Assembly: GCA_002421605.1 (NCBI GenBank)
Contig: DISJ01000009.1
Span: forward strand, 317,719-381,718
Length of the DNA: 64,000 bases
Source: Rhodobacteraceae bacterium UBA6213
GTDB taxonomy: Bacteria; Pseudomonadota; Alphaproteobacteria; Rhodobacterales; Rhodobacteraceae
Direction of reading: 5' to 3'
The notes beneath the pieces are model-generated. The model ran no database searches and had not been told where the DNA came from. It saw nothing but the letters and a program-made list of their open reading frames with translations. Of the stretch, positions 1-7,887 are shown piece by piece. A program made the position numbers and the translations under genes. Positions within the stretch are counted from its first letter, which is position 1; each line of letters begins with the position of its first letter.

Positions 1-26
1 AGGTTCGAGTCCTCTTCTGGGCACCA
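1..26 (+). tRNA. 3' end of a tRNA gene (partial, cut by the window edge)
   Basis: The first 26 bases fit the 3' part of a tRNA. They hold the 3' side of a T-arm with loop TTCGAGT and stem strand CCTCT, a seven-base acceptor strand TCTGGGC, discriminator A, and an encoded CCA. The 5' half with the anticodon lies outside the window, so the amino acid cannot be assigned. The acceptor strand predicts a mature 5' end of GCCCAGA. No integrase or direct repeat follows, so this looks like an ordinary tRNA gene and not an occupied attachment site. Confidence 0.85.
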
Positions 27-108
27 TTATCCTACAGATATGTCAGCGGAATGACGCAGCGCAACCGCGCGGCGCCACTCCGCTGTTTCCACTGGCAAAA
101 GGCCGCGC

Positions 109-1626
109 ATGTCCGCCTCCACGCCCCTGACTGATCATATCCGCTCGCCGCGCCTTCTGCTTGCGGCGGTTGCCACGATGCTGCTGCTGTCGTCGCTGGA
201 CCAGACCATCGTATCCACGGCACTGCCAACTATTGTGGCCGAATTGGGCGGCATCGATCATCTGAGTTGGGTCGTCACCGCCTATCTGCTGACTTCGACC
301 GTTGTCGCACCACTGTATGGCAAACTGGGCGACCTTTATGGCCGCAAGTTGATGATGCAGATTTCGGTGGTGCTGTTCTTGCTCGGCTCGGCCTTGGCGG
401 GGCAGGCAACCTCGATGCTGTTCCTGATCCTCGCGCGCGCCTTGCAGGGGGTCGGCGGCGGCGGGTTGTTCGTCGTGGCGCTGACGGTCATTGCCGATGT
501 CGTGCCGCCGCGCGAGCGGGGCAAGATTCAGGGCATTTTCGGCGGGGTCTTTTCGCTTTCCGCGATCGCCGGGCCGTTGATTGGCGGCTACTTCACCCAG
601 CATCTCACATGGCGGTGGATCTTTTATGTCAACATCCCGCTGGGGATATTTGCGCTGGTAGTGTTCGCACTGGCGTTCAAGCCGACGGGCATCCGAACCG
701 GGCACAAGATCGACTACCTTGGCGCGGTTTTGTTGACTGCCGCGCTTTCTTCGGTGGTGCTGTTCACCTCGCTTGGGGGGCGCAGTTTTGCTTGGGACTC
801 AAGCTTCATTCTCGGGTTGATCGCAATTGCGGTGCTGGCGCTGCCGGTGTTTTTGCTGGTCGAAAAGCGTGCAATAGAGCCTATTTTGCCGCTGGCGCTG
901 TTCTCGCATTCGACCTTCGTGATCTTCGTGATGATCGGCGCCATTGTCGCGGCTGGCATGTTCGGTGCTGCAACGTTCCTGCCTTTGTATCTGCAGGTGG
1001 CCAAGGGCATGACCCCCACGGCATCGGGCCTGCAGATGGTGCCGATGATGCTCGGCACGATGGTCGGCTCGATCGGCTCTGGCCAGATCATGGGGCGCAC
1101 CGGGCACTACCGCCGATTGCCGCAGGTGGGTATGGCGGTGCTAACGCTGGGCATGTTGAGCCTGACACAGCTTCAGCCCGACACCTCGCGCCTGACGCTG
1201 GTTGCGATGATGGCGATGATCGGCGTGGGCATGGGGCCTGCGATGTCTGTCGGCACCACCGCCATCCAGAACGCGGTGCCGCGCCAGATGTTGGGCGTGG
1301 CGACCTCGGGGCTGACGTTGTTTCGCCAAGTGGGTGGCTCGGTCGGGGTCGCGATCTTTGGCGCGCTGTTCGCCTCGGGTCTTGCCGCGCGCCTTGCCGG
1401 TCTGCTTGCGCCGGGTACAAATGCCGGCGCGTTTGGCGCGGCACAGGTGGCCGCGCTGCCGCTTGAGGCGCGCGCGGCGGTGGCCAAGGCGTTTACCGAC
1501 TCCATGCACCCGATCTTTGCGATTGCCGCAGGGCTTGCCTCGGTGGCGTTTGTGCTGTCGCTGCTGATTGTGGAAAAACCGATTGAAAACCGTGTCAGGC
1601 GCCCCGACGCAGGCCCCAAGCATTGA
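109..1626 (+). CDS. MFS drug exporter, DHA2 (EmrB/QacA) type, 14 TM
   Basis: A 505-residue, very hydrophobic protein of the major facilitator superfamily, DHA2 drug:H+ antiporter type. In this family 14 helices export lipophilic toxic compounds across the inner membrane using the proton gradient. Diagnostic motifs are LDQTIVSTALPTI in helix 1 (about residues 30-42), motif A GKLGDLYGRK (about 71-80) and the helix-5 motif around GPLIGGYF. The length is typical. The gene starts with ATG after a weak AAAGG and is the first after the tRNA. No membrane-fusion partner (EmrA) or TetR regulator lies beside it, so the substrate is unknown and it may work alone. A GC hairpin at 1664-1686 without a T-run lies between it and rnd. 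Confidence 0.9.
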   Translation: MSASTPLTDHIRSPRLLLAAVATMLLLSSLDQTIVSTALPTIVAELGGIDHLSWVVTAYLLTSTVVAPLYGKLGDLYGRKLMMQISVVLFLLGSALAGQATSMLFLILARALQGVGGGGLFVVALTVIADVVPPRERGKIQGIFGGVFSLSAIAGPLIGGYFTQHLTWRWIFYVNIPLGIFALVVFALAFKPTGIRTGHKIDYLGAVLLTAALSSVVLFTSLGGRSFAWDSSFILGLIAIAVLALPVFLLVEKRAIEPILPLALFSHSTFVIFVMIGAIVAAGMFGAATFLPLYLQVAKGMTPTASGLQMVPMMLGTMVGSIGSGQIMGRTGHYRRLPQVGMAVLTLGMLSLTQLQPDTSRLTLVAMMAMIGVGMGPAMSVGTTAIQNAVPRQMLGVATSGLTLFRQVGGSVGVAIFGALFASGLAARLAGLLAPGTNAGAFGAAQVAALPLEARAAVAKAFTDSMHPIFAIAAGLASVAFVLSLLIVEKPIENRVRRPDAGPKH

Positions 1627-1703
1627 CGCGCCGCGCCCTGATCGGCAGAAGCATGAACCATGACCGGGCGCGCACTCCACGCCCGGCAAAAAGCGAGGCG
1701 CCG

Positions 1704-2318
1704 ATGACCAACCACCTTTACAAGGGCGATCTTCCCGATGGGCTGACACTTGGCCCGGTCGTGGCGATTGATACCGAGACGATGGGGCTTGACCCGCGGC
1801 GCGACCGGCTTTGCCTTGTGCAGCTATCTTCTGGCGACGGGCATGCGCATCTGGTGCAGATCGCGCAGGGGCAGAAAACTGCGCCAAATCTGGTGGCGAT
1901 GCTGGCCGATCCGGAAGTGGTCAAGCTGTTTCACTTTGCCCGCTTTGATGTGGCCGCACTTTACAACGCCTTTGGCGTTGTCACCGCACCCGTGTGGTGC
2001 ACCAAGATCGCATCGCGCATGGTGCGCACCTTCACCGACCGGCACGGGCTGAAATACCTGCTGCAAGACCTTGTGGGGGTCGATGTTTCCAAACAGCAGC
2101 AAACCTCCGATTGGGGCGCAGCCGAACTGACCCCGGCGCAGCTGGAATATGCCGCGTCCGATGTGCTGTATCTGCACCGCTTGAAGGCCGAACTGGAAAC
2201 CCGCTTGGCGCGCGAAGGCCGCAGCGCACTTGCGCAGGCCTGCTTTGACTTTCTTCCCGCGCGCGGTCAGCTAGACCTGATGGGCTGGGATGAACCCAAT
2301 GACATCTTCCACCACTGA
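1704..2318 (+). CDS. rnd: Ribonuclease D (short form)
   Basis: A 204-residue DEDDy-type 3'-5' exoribonuclease that trims tRNA precursors and other structured RNAs. The Exo I motif AIDTETMGL (D and E bind metal), Exo II KLFHFARFDVAAL and Exo III YAASDVLYL (Tyr and Asp) are all present. Only the exonuclease domain is encoded. The HRDC domains of the longer E. coli enzyme are absent, as is common in alphaproteobacteria. The ATG at 1704 is chosen because GAGG lies six bases upstream and the protein begins at the conserved domain; an in-frame ATG 17 codons earlier has no ribosome binding site. Its 3' end overlaps the next gene by 29 bases, so translation is probably coupled. Confidence 0.92.
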   Translation: MTNHLYKGDLPDGLTLGPVVAIDTETMGLDPRRDRLCLVQLSSGDGHAHLVQIAQGQKTAPNLVAMLADPEVVKLFHFARFDVAALYNAFGVVTAPVWCTKIASRMVRTFTDRHGLKYLLQDLVGVDVSKQQQTSDWGAAELTPAQLEYAASDVLYLHRLKAELETRLAREGRSALAQACFDFLPARGQLDLMGWDEPNDIFHH

Positions 2319-3273
2319 GCGCGCCAACTGGGCGGCCACTGCGCGCCGCGTGATCGGTATCGAGGCGCAGGCGCTGAACCTTCTGGCAGAAAGTCTTGGC
2401 GAAGGCTTTGGCGCGGCGGTCGATGTGATTTTGCGCGCGCAAGGCCGCGTGGTGGTGTCTGGAATGGGCAAATCGGGCCATGTCGGGCGCAAGATCGCAG
2501 CGACGCTGGCCTCAACCGGCACGCCCGCGCAATTTGTCCACCCGGCCGAGGCGAGCCACGGCGATCTGGGCATGGTCACAGCGCAGGACGTGGCACTGGT
2601 GCTGTCGAATTCGGGCGAAACGCCTGAACTTTCCGATATTGTCGCGCATACCCGCCGCTTTGGCATACCGCTGATTGGGGTTGCGGGGCGGGCAGGCTCG
2701 ACCTTGCTGCGCCAAGCGGATGTGGCGATTTTGCTGCCCGCTGCACCCGAGGCGTGCGGCACCGGCGTGGTGCCTACCACCTCGACGACGATGACGATAG
2801 CGCTGGGCGATGCGCTGGCGGTTGCGCTGATGGAACACCGCGCGTTTACCCCCGAACATTTTCGCACCTTTCACCCCGGCGGCAAACTGGGCGCGCGGCT
2901 TGCAACGGTGGCAAGCCTGATGCACGCATCGCCACCGCTGGTGGCCGAAACCGCGCCAATGGCCGATGCGCTGCTGGTGATGACGCAAAAGGGCTTTGGC
3001 GTGGTTGGCGTGACCGACGCGGGCGGCCGGTTGGGCGGCATCATCACCGATGGCGATTTGCGCCGCCATATGGAGGGGCTGCTTGCCCACCGCGCGGGCG
3101 AGGTGATGACCCGCGCGCCCCAGACAATCAACCCCGGTGCGCTGGCCGAACAGGCGGTGGCGCTGATGAACGCGCGCAAGATCACCTGCCTCTTCGTGCT
3201 TGACCCGGCTGGCGATGGCTGCCCGCTTGGCATCCTGCACATCCACGACTGTTTGCGCGCCGGGGTCGCCTGA
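2290..3273 (+). CDS. kdsD: D-arabinose-5-phosphate isomerase (KdsD/KpsF/GutQ family)
   Basis: A 327-residue sugar isomerase that converts ribulose-5-phosphate to arabinose-5-phosphate, the first committed step to Kdo for LPS. The SIS domain spans about residues 40-180, with the phosphosugar loop SGMGKSGHVGRK (57-68) and the family-specific FVHPAEASHGD (82-92). Two CBS domains follow (about 205-325). It overlaps the end of rnd and is two bases from lptC, which places Kdo synthesis and LPS transport in one transcription unit. A second in-frame ATG three codons later could be the real start. The Kdo-activating enzyme kdsB lies separately at 13916-14716. Confidence 0.93.
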   Translation: MNPMTSSTTERANWAATARRVIGIEAQALNLLAESLGEGFGAAVDVILRAQGRVVVSGMGKSGHVGRKIAATLASTGTPAQFVHPAEASHGDLGMVTAQDVALVLSNSGETPELSDIVAHTRRFGIPLIGVAGRAGSTLLRQADVAILLPAAPEACGTGVVPTTSTTMTIALGDALAVALMEHRAFTPEHFRTFHPGGKLGARLATVASLMHASPPLVAETAPMADALLVMTQKGFGVVGVTDAGGRLGGIITDGDLRRHMEGLLAHRAGEVMTRAPQTINPGALAEQAVALMNARKITCLFVLDPAGDGCPLGILHIHDCLRAGVA

Positions 3274-3275
3274 AC

Positions 3276-3881
3276 ATGGCACGCACCTACGACGATACCT
3301 ATTCATGGGTTGTCGCGGGCGCCAAGATCGCGCTGCCGCTGACGGCGCTTGCGCTATTGTCGATGCTGTTTCTGGTCTCGGACCGGATCGATCCGACACA
3401 ACCGGTGCCCTATGCCGATATCGACCTTGACGAGCTTGCGCGCGAGCCGCGGATCACGCTTCCACATTTTGCGGGCGTTACGGAAGATGGCGCAGCCCTA
3501 TCATTGAGCGCAACCGAAGCACGCACCGATTTACTGACCGCAGGTGTTTCGGCCAGCGGTATCGTGGCGCGCCTGAAAAGCCCCGAGGGGTTTTCTGCCG
3601 ATGTCACGGCAGGACTTGCGCAGCTTGATCCGCTGGCAGGCGCCGTGCAGCTCAGCGGTGGGGTGCATATTGCTACCAGCGCGAATTACGCGATTGTGGC
3701 AGAGGAAGTGCTGCTCAGCACCGACCGCACCCGCATCGAATCACCCGGCGCAATCACTGCCGATGCGCCTTTTGGGCAGATCGAGGCCGGGGCGATGGTG
3801 CTGCAGACCGAAGGTGTGGACGCCCCGCATCTTCTGGTTTTCAACAATGGCGTGAAGCTGGTATATCAGCCCGTGAAATGA
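3276..3881 (+). CDS. lptC: LPS export system protein LptC
   Basis: A 201-residue bitopic inner-membrane protein. One helix lies at about residues 8-33 and is followed by a periplasmic beta-rich domain. In the Lpt system LptC receives LPS from the LptB2FG extractor and passes it to LptA. The sequence is diverged, as usual for LptC, so the assignment rests on length, the single N-terminal helix, the repeated beta-strand pattern and the position between kdsD and lptA-lptB. It starts two bases after kdsD and its stop overlaps an in-frame ATG of lptA. The permeases lptF and lptG are not in this window. Confidence 0.88.
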   Translation: MARTYDDTYSWVVAGAKIALPLTALALLSMLFLVSDRIDPTQPVPYADIDLDELAREPRITLPHFAGVTEDGAALSLSATEARTDLLTAGVSASGIVARLKSPEGFSADVTAGLAQLDPLAGAVQLSGGVHIATSANYAIVAEEVLLSTDRTRIESPGAITADAPFGQIEAGAMVLQTEGVDAPHLLVFNNGVKLVYQPVK

Positions 3882-3892
3882 GGAACATCAGC

Positions 3893-4390
3893 ATGGCACG
3901 ACGGTTCTCCCTTCTGCTCGGCGCAATGCTTGCAGCCGCCAGCATCGCGGTATTGCCCGCCACAGCGCAAACAATCGCCTTTGGCGGCATCCGCGCCGAT
4001 ACTACCGCCGAGGTGCAGGTCAACGCCGATAGCCTGACTGTCGATCAGTCCGACGGCAGCGCGGTATTCAGTGGCAACGTGGTTGTCTCGCAAGGCGCAA
4101 TGCGGCTGGCTGCAGCGGAAGTGCGGGTAGAATACGGAAGCGACGGGCAACGCGAGATCAATCGGCTTTTGGCAAGCGGTGGCGTGACATTGGTCAGCGG
4201 CGACGACGCGGCCGAAGCAGAGTCGGCCGAGTATTCGATCACGTCCGGCACTATCGTGATGATCGGCAACGTCGTGCTGCTACAGGGCGGCAACGCGCTT
4301 TCTGCTGAACGTCTGACGGTCGATCTTGTCACTGGCGCTGCCACGGCCGAGGGCCGGGTGCAAACAACGCTTAGCCCCGGTGGCAACTGA
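3893..4390 (+). CDS. lptA: LPS periplasmic bridge protein LptA (OstA-like)
   Basis: A 165-residue periplasmic protein with a cleavable signal peptide (charged MARR start, hydrophobic core, cleavage likely after PATAQ). The mature part has the OstA/LptA beta-jellyroll pattern, with phrases such as VFSGNVVVSQGAMRL and GNVVLLQGGNALSAERL. It oligomerises to carry LPS across the periplasm. An ATG at 3878 overlaps the lptC stop, but the ATG at 3893 has AGGA nine bases upstream and gives a cleaner signal peptide, so it is preferred. Its stop overlaps the lptB start as TGATG, indicating coupled translation. Confidence 0.9.
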   Translation: MARRFSLLLGAMLAAASIAVLPATAQTIAFGGIRADTTAEVQVNADSLTVDQSDGSAVFSGNVVVSQGAMRLAAAEVRVEYGSDGQREINRLLASGGVTLVSGDDAAEAESAEYSITSGTIVMIGNVVLLQGGNALSAERLTVDLVTGAATAEGRVQTTLSPGGN

Positions 4391-5160
4391 TGCTGCAGGA
4401 CCGCGGCAAAGCGCCTGAGGCGGCGGCGTCGCAGGCTTCGGGGCTTTTGGTTAGCGGCCTGCGCAAGGCTTACCGGCGCCGACCCGTGCTGCGCGATGTC
4501 TCGCTGACACTGGCGCAAGGCGAAGTGGTGGCGCTGCTTGGTCCCAACGGCTCTGGCAAGACGACGTGCTTTTATGTGATCGCGGGGCTGGTGCTGCCTG
4601 ATTCCGGGCAGGTGTTGCTGGATGGGCGCGATGTGACAGCGCTGCCAATGTATCGGCGCGCGCAACTTGGCATCGGCTATCTACCGCAAGAAGCCTCAAT
4701 CTTTCGCGGGCTTTCGGTGGAGGACAACATTCTGGCCGTGCTGGAAATCATCGAGCCTGAACGGCACCGCCAGCGCGAGCGGCTTGAAGAACTGCTGGGC
4801 GATTTCTCGATCGCGCACCTGCGCCACGCCCCCGCGCTTGCACTTTCGGGTGGCGAGCGGCGGCGGGTGGAAATTGCCCGCTGCCTTGCGGCAAACCCGC
4901 GCTATCTGCTGCTGGACGAACCCTTTGCCGGGGTCGATCCGATCTCGGTGGGTGAGATCCGCTCGCTGGTGCACGATCTGCGTATGCGCGGCATCGGGGT
5001 GCTGATTACCGATCATAACGTGCGCGAAACGCTTGAAATCGTTGATCGCGCTTATATCCTGCACGATGGCGCGGTGTTGATGAGCGGCACCGCCGACGAA
5101 GTGGTGCGCGATGAAAACGTGCGCCGCGTCTATCTCGGCCAGAGCTTTCGCATCACGTGA
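4390..5160 (+). CDS. lptB: LPS export ABC transporter ATPase LptB
   Basis: A 256-residue cytoplasmic ATPase that powers LPS extraction by LptB2FG. Walker A is GPNGSGKTT (51-59), the ABC signature LSGGE (152-156), Walker B YLLLDEPFAGVDP (about 172-184, catalytic Glu177), and the H-loop is ITDHNVRET. The N-terminus is about 18 residues longer than in E. coli LptB and low in complexity; a start nearer residue 19 is possible, but no better ribosome binding site is visible. In many proteobacteria rpoN follows lptB; here the next gene is hpf, after 241 bases, and no rpoN is present. Confidence 0.95.
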   Translation: MLQDRGKAPEAAASQASGLLVSGLRKAYRRRPVLRDVSLTLAQGEVVALLGPNGSGKTTCFYVIAGLVLPDSGQVLLDGRDVTALPMYRRAQLGIGYLPQEASIFRGLSVEDNILAVLEIIEPERHRQRERLEELLGDFSIAHLRHAPALALSGGERRRVEIARCLAANPRYLLLDEPFAGVDPISVGEIRSLVHDLRMRGIGVLITDHNVRETLEIVDRAYILHDGAVLMSGTADEVVRDENVRRVYLGQSFRIT

Positions 5161-5401
5161 CCGGCATTTTATAGCGCGCGGCGGTACCGCAAACAGGAAG
5201 GCGTTGACAAGGCACCGGGGGCTGGCGCCAAATAGAGTCAAATGCCTGACCATCGCCCCTTCATTCGAGCGACGTCATCCCAGGCCCCCACATCAAGGGC
5301 AACTGTGCCAACTTGTAATGCGGGACCCTTCCCAGAATTAACCGAACCGCAACCGAAGCCATGTTCGGCTCAGGCCGGTTCATCAACCCGAAGGAGAAGC
5401 C

Positions 5402-5977
5402 ATGCGGTATCAGATCAGCGGCAAACAGCTGGACATCGGCGACGCCCTACAGACTCATGTGAAAACCGAGTTGGGCGAAACACTGGACAAGTATTCGCAG
5501 CGTCCAACCGATGCCTTTGTGGTCTTTTCTCGCGGCACCCCCGGTTACAGGTGCGAAATCTCGGTGCACCTGTCCACCGGCTTGACCGCCGCGGCCAAGG
5601 GGGCCGGAACCGAGGTCTATGCGGCGTTTGAAGATTGCCGCGAGCATCTCGACAAACAGTTGCGCCGCTACAAGCGTCGGTTGAAAGACCACCAGCGCAA
5701 CCGGCTTGAACCGGTTGAATTTGGCGACGCGGGGATGTATGTGCTCGCCGCAGACACGGGCATCGGGGAATCGGAACCCGAATCCCTCGCCCCGGTCATC
5801 GTCGCAGAGATGGAGGCAAAGGTGCCTACGCTCTCGGTCGGCGAGGCTGTGATGCAGATGGAAATCGCGGGCAAGCCGATGCTAGTGTTCCGCAACGAAA
5901 AACATGGCGGTGTGAATGTGGTGCACCGCCGCGAAGACGGTAACGTGGGTTGGATCGACCCGCGGCACATCAAATAA
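5402..5977 (+). CDS. hpf: Ribosome hibernation promoting factor, long form
   Basis: A 191-residue long HPF. The N-terminal S30AE domain (about 1-105) binds the 30S decoding region and silences ribosomes in stationary phase. The C-terminal domain (about 130-190, with KPMLVFRNEKHGGVNVVHRR) dimerises to form 100S particles. The start is clear: AAGGAG lies six bases before ATG. The 241-base upstream gap holds a possible promoter (TTGACA at 5204, with only a weak -10 near 5229), so separate transcription from the lpt genes is plausible. Pairing with ptsN downstream matches the rpoN-hpf-ptsN neighbourhood of other proteobacteria, minus rpoN. Confidence 0.95.
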   Translation: MRYQISGKQLDIGDALQTHVKTELGETLDKYSQRPTDAFVVFSRGTPGYRCEISVHLSTGLTAAAKGAGTEVYAAFEDCREHLDKQLRRYKRRLKDHQRNRLEPVEFGDAGMYVLAADTGIGESEPESLAPVIVAEMEAKVPTLSVGEAVMQMEIAGKPMLVFRNEKHGGVNVVHRREDGNVGWIDPRHIK

Positions 5978-6010
5978 GCGCCAACCGCAGGGCGCGAGAA
6001 AGAAACGCGA

Positions 6011-6475
6011 ATGCAGCTTTCAGACTTGCTCGGAGCAGATGCCGTGAAGGTATTTGCTCATGTCACCAGCAAGAAACGCCTGTTTCAGGATCTCGCTGAT
6101 ATCGCAGAGGCGGCTTATGGCCTGAATGCCTCTGATACACTGGATGCGTTACAGGAACGCGAAAGTCTTGGGCCAACCGGCGTCGGGCATGGGGTGGCGC
6201 TACCTCATGCCCGACTACACGGGCTTAACCGCGTGGTGGGTGTGTTTGTGCGGCTTGAAAAACCGCTCGATTTTGACTCAGTAGACCGTCAGCCGGTCGA
6301 TCTGGTATTCGCGCTGTTTGCGCCCAAGGATTCCGGGGTCGAGCATCTCAAGGCGCTGGCGCTGGTGTCGCGCACCATGCGCAACCCGGAAATCTGCATC
6401 AAACTGCGCGCCAATTCCGCACCATCTGCGCTGCATGCGGTGCTGACCGAGGCGGTCGGTTCGCAAGCCGCCTAG
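6011..6475 (+). CDS. ptsN: Nitrogen-regulatory PTS protein EIIA(Ntr)
   Basis: A 154-residue EIIA domain of the fructose/mannitol type. The phosphorylated histidine is His66 in GVALPHARL. EIIA(Ntr) accepts phosphate from NPr and regulates potassium transport and nitrogen/carbon stress responses by binding partner proteins; it transports no sugar. It lies 33 bases after hpf. Its TAG stop shares a CTAG with the stop of the convergent sulfotransferase gene on the other strand, so there is no room for a terminator between them. Confidence 0.94.
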   Translation: MQLSDLLGADAVKVFAHVTSKKRLFQDLADIAEAAYGLNASDTLDALQERESLGPTGVGHGVALPHARLHGLNRVVGVFVRLEKPLDFDSVDRQPVDLVFALFAPKDSGVEHLKALALVSRTMRNPEICIKLRANSAPSALHAVLTEAVGSQAA

Positions 6476-7875
6476 GCGCGCCAATCACCAAAGCCAAAGC
6501 TCATGTAGTCGCGCGGGTAGGCCGAATGTACGGCCGCCTCCATTTCACCATCATAGATTTTCGATAGCGGGATGCCCGCAGGCTTTTGCTCGGGCGGCAG
6601 GGGCGGGCTTGGCTGGCCGATCGTGGTGGCCAGATAGGCCAGATCGGTCGCCAACGTTTCTTCGCGGCAAAGCAGATCAGGCGGCGCGAAATTGCCAAAA
6701 CCTTGAATGACCGCGTATTGGCTGGCCCAAAGCTGGTCGATGCGCACCGAGGTCTGGCCGTTCAGGTTCGCCTTGAGAAACTTCAGGAACGCCATGAAGG
6801 CGCTGCGCTGGGCCAGCGCCGACATCTTGCCCACATCTTCAATCGCCGGTAGCGGCACATCGTAGAGCGTGCGCAGCACCTCGCGGATTTCGCCATAGCG
6901 ACCGGGCAAAATAGTCTCTGTAAAGGCCGAATAGGCACGCACAAGCGGGTGGCGCAGCACGGCAAAGCTGCGGTGGCCCGGATGCCCGCGCTTCCATTGG
7001 CGCAGCGATTTTTGCGTGAAATCTTCGATCAACCCATCGCCAAAGCCTTCAAGCCACGCACGCACCCGCGCCTCAGGTCCGGTTTTCAGCGGCAGATACA
7101 GCAGCGGCGCGCCCTTTGCGGCGATAAAGCCCGGCACGTTCGGCCCGCGGCGGGGCTCAAAATTAGGCGTGCGCGAAAGGTTGAACCAGTCGATGCGCGA
7201 AAGCGCGGCCTCCATCTCGGGGAAGTTGCGCACCTTTTGCGACATTTCCTCGGGGTTTTGTACGATCAGCGCCTGCGACACCGCGCCGATCCCTTCGGGA
7301 AAGCCCAAAAACGCCGCCATGCCGTTCAGCACTTCAAGGTTTTGGATGTCTTCGTAGTCGACATAAAAGGCGGTTTGCCCCGTGCTTTGCAGTGCGCGCA
7401 GAAGTTTCAGTTGAAATTCCAGCAAAGGTGCCAGAAACGCCTCGAACTCGGCGGGCTTGAAGGGTGCCTTGAACTCGCGCCGATCACGCACGTCGGTCAG
7501 CCGCCAGCGGTCGGTGTTGTAGGCGATCTTCAGGCTGATGTAGCTTTCGACCGGGTTGCGGGTGAGGATGATCTTGGCGCAGCGCGGATCGGCCAACACC
7601 GGGTCAAGCACCCGCGGGTCGTGATCGTGAAAATAGCGAAAACCGTTCAGCCCCTCAGCCTCGCGGATTCGGGTCAACAGGCCGATCGGGTCGGCGGTGC
7701 GCTCTTTTAGCGTGACTCCCAGAAGGTCGGTCAGATCAGGGTCGCCCAGATGCACCGGGTTGAACGCCTCGCCGTGGCAACGCAGCCCTTTGATCTGATT
7801 CAGACTCGCCTCAAGTAGGTTCGAGCCGGTGCGCATTTCGGCAAAAATCACAAAACTGTCGAAGGGGCGGGTCAT
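6472..7875 (-). CDS. Two-headed sulfotransferase (two PAPS-binding halves)
   Basis: A 467-residue protein that looks like two sulfotransferase domains in tandem. The first half (about 1-230) resembles Stf0-type enzymes, with a 5'-phosphosulfate loop FAEMRTGSNLLE (11-22) and a 3'-phosphate motif ILTRNPVESYIS (103-114). The second half (about 248-467) resembles Golgi-type Sulfotransfer_2 enzymes, with LPLKTG (261-266) and FAVLRHPLVRAYSAF (304-318). Such enzymes move sulfate from 3'-phosphoadenosine-5'-phosphosulfate (PAPS) to sugars or lipids. It is the last gene of a glycosyltransferase run, 12 bases after the GT14-like gene, so a cell-surface glycan is the likely acceptor (inferred). The acceptor and whether both halves are active cannot be told from sequence. 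Confidence 0.75.
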   Translation of the reverse strand: MTRPFDSFVIFAEMRTGSNLLEASLNQIKGLRCHGEAFNPVHLGDPDLTDLLGVTLKERTADPIGLLTRIREAEGLNGFRYFHDHDPRVLDPVLADPRCAKIILTRNPVESYISLKIAYNTDRWRLTDVRDRREFKAPFKPAEFEAFLAPLLEFQLKLLRALQSTGQTAFYVDYEDIQNLEVLNGMAAFLGFPEGIGAVSQALIVQNPEEMSQKVRNFPEMEAALSRIDWFNLSRTPNFEPRRGPNVPGFIAAKGAPLLYLPLKTGPEARVRAWLEGFGDGLIEDFTQKSLRQWKRGHPGHRSFAVLRHPLVRAYSAFTETILPGRYGEIREVLRTLYDVPLPAIEDVGKMSALAQRSAFMAFLKFLKANLNGQTSVRIDQLWASQYAVIQGFGNFAPPDLLCREETLATDLAYLATTIGQPSPPLPPEQKPAGIPLSKIYDGEMEAAVHSAYPRDYMSFGFGDWRA

Positions 7876-7887
7876 GCGGGCAATGCC

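Noticed and set aside
1..26. tRNA 3' end as an integration site of a mobile element
   Set aside because: No integrase gene and no second copy of the tRNA end are seen downstream; the following genes are ordinary chromosomal ones.
5161..5401. An rpoN gene between lptB and hpf, as in many proteobacteria
   Set aside because: The gap is only 241 bases and codes for nothing like a sigma factor; hpf follows directly.
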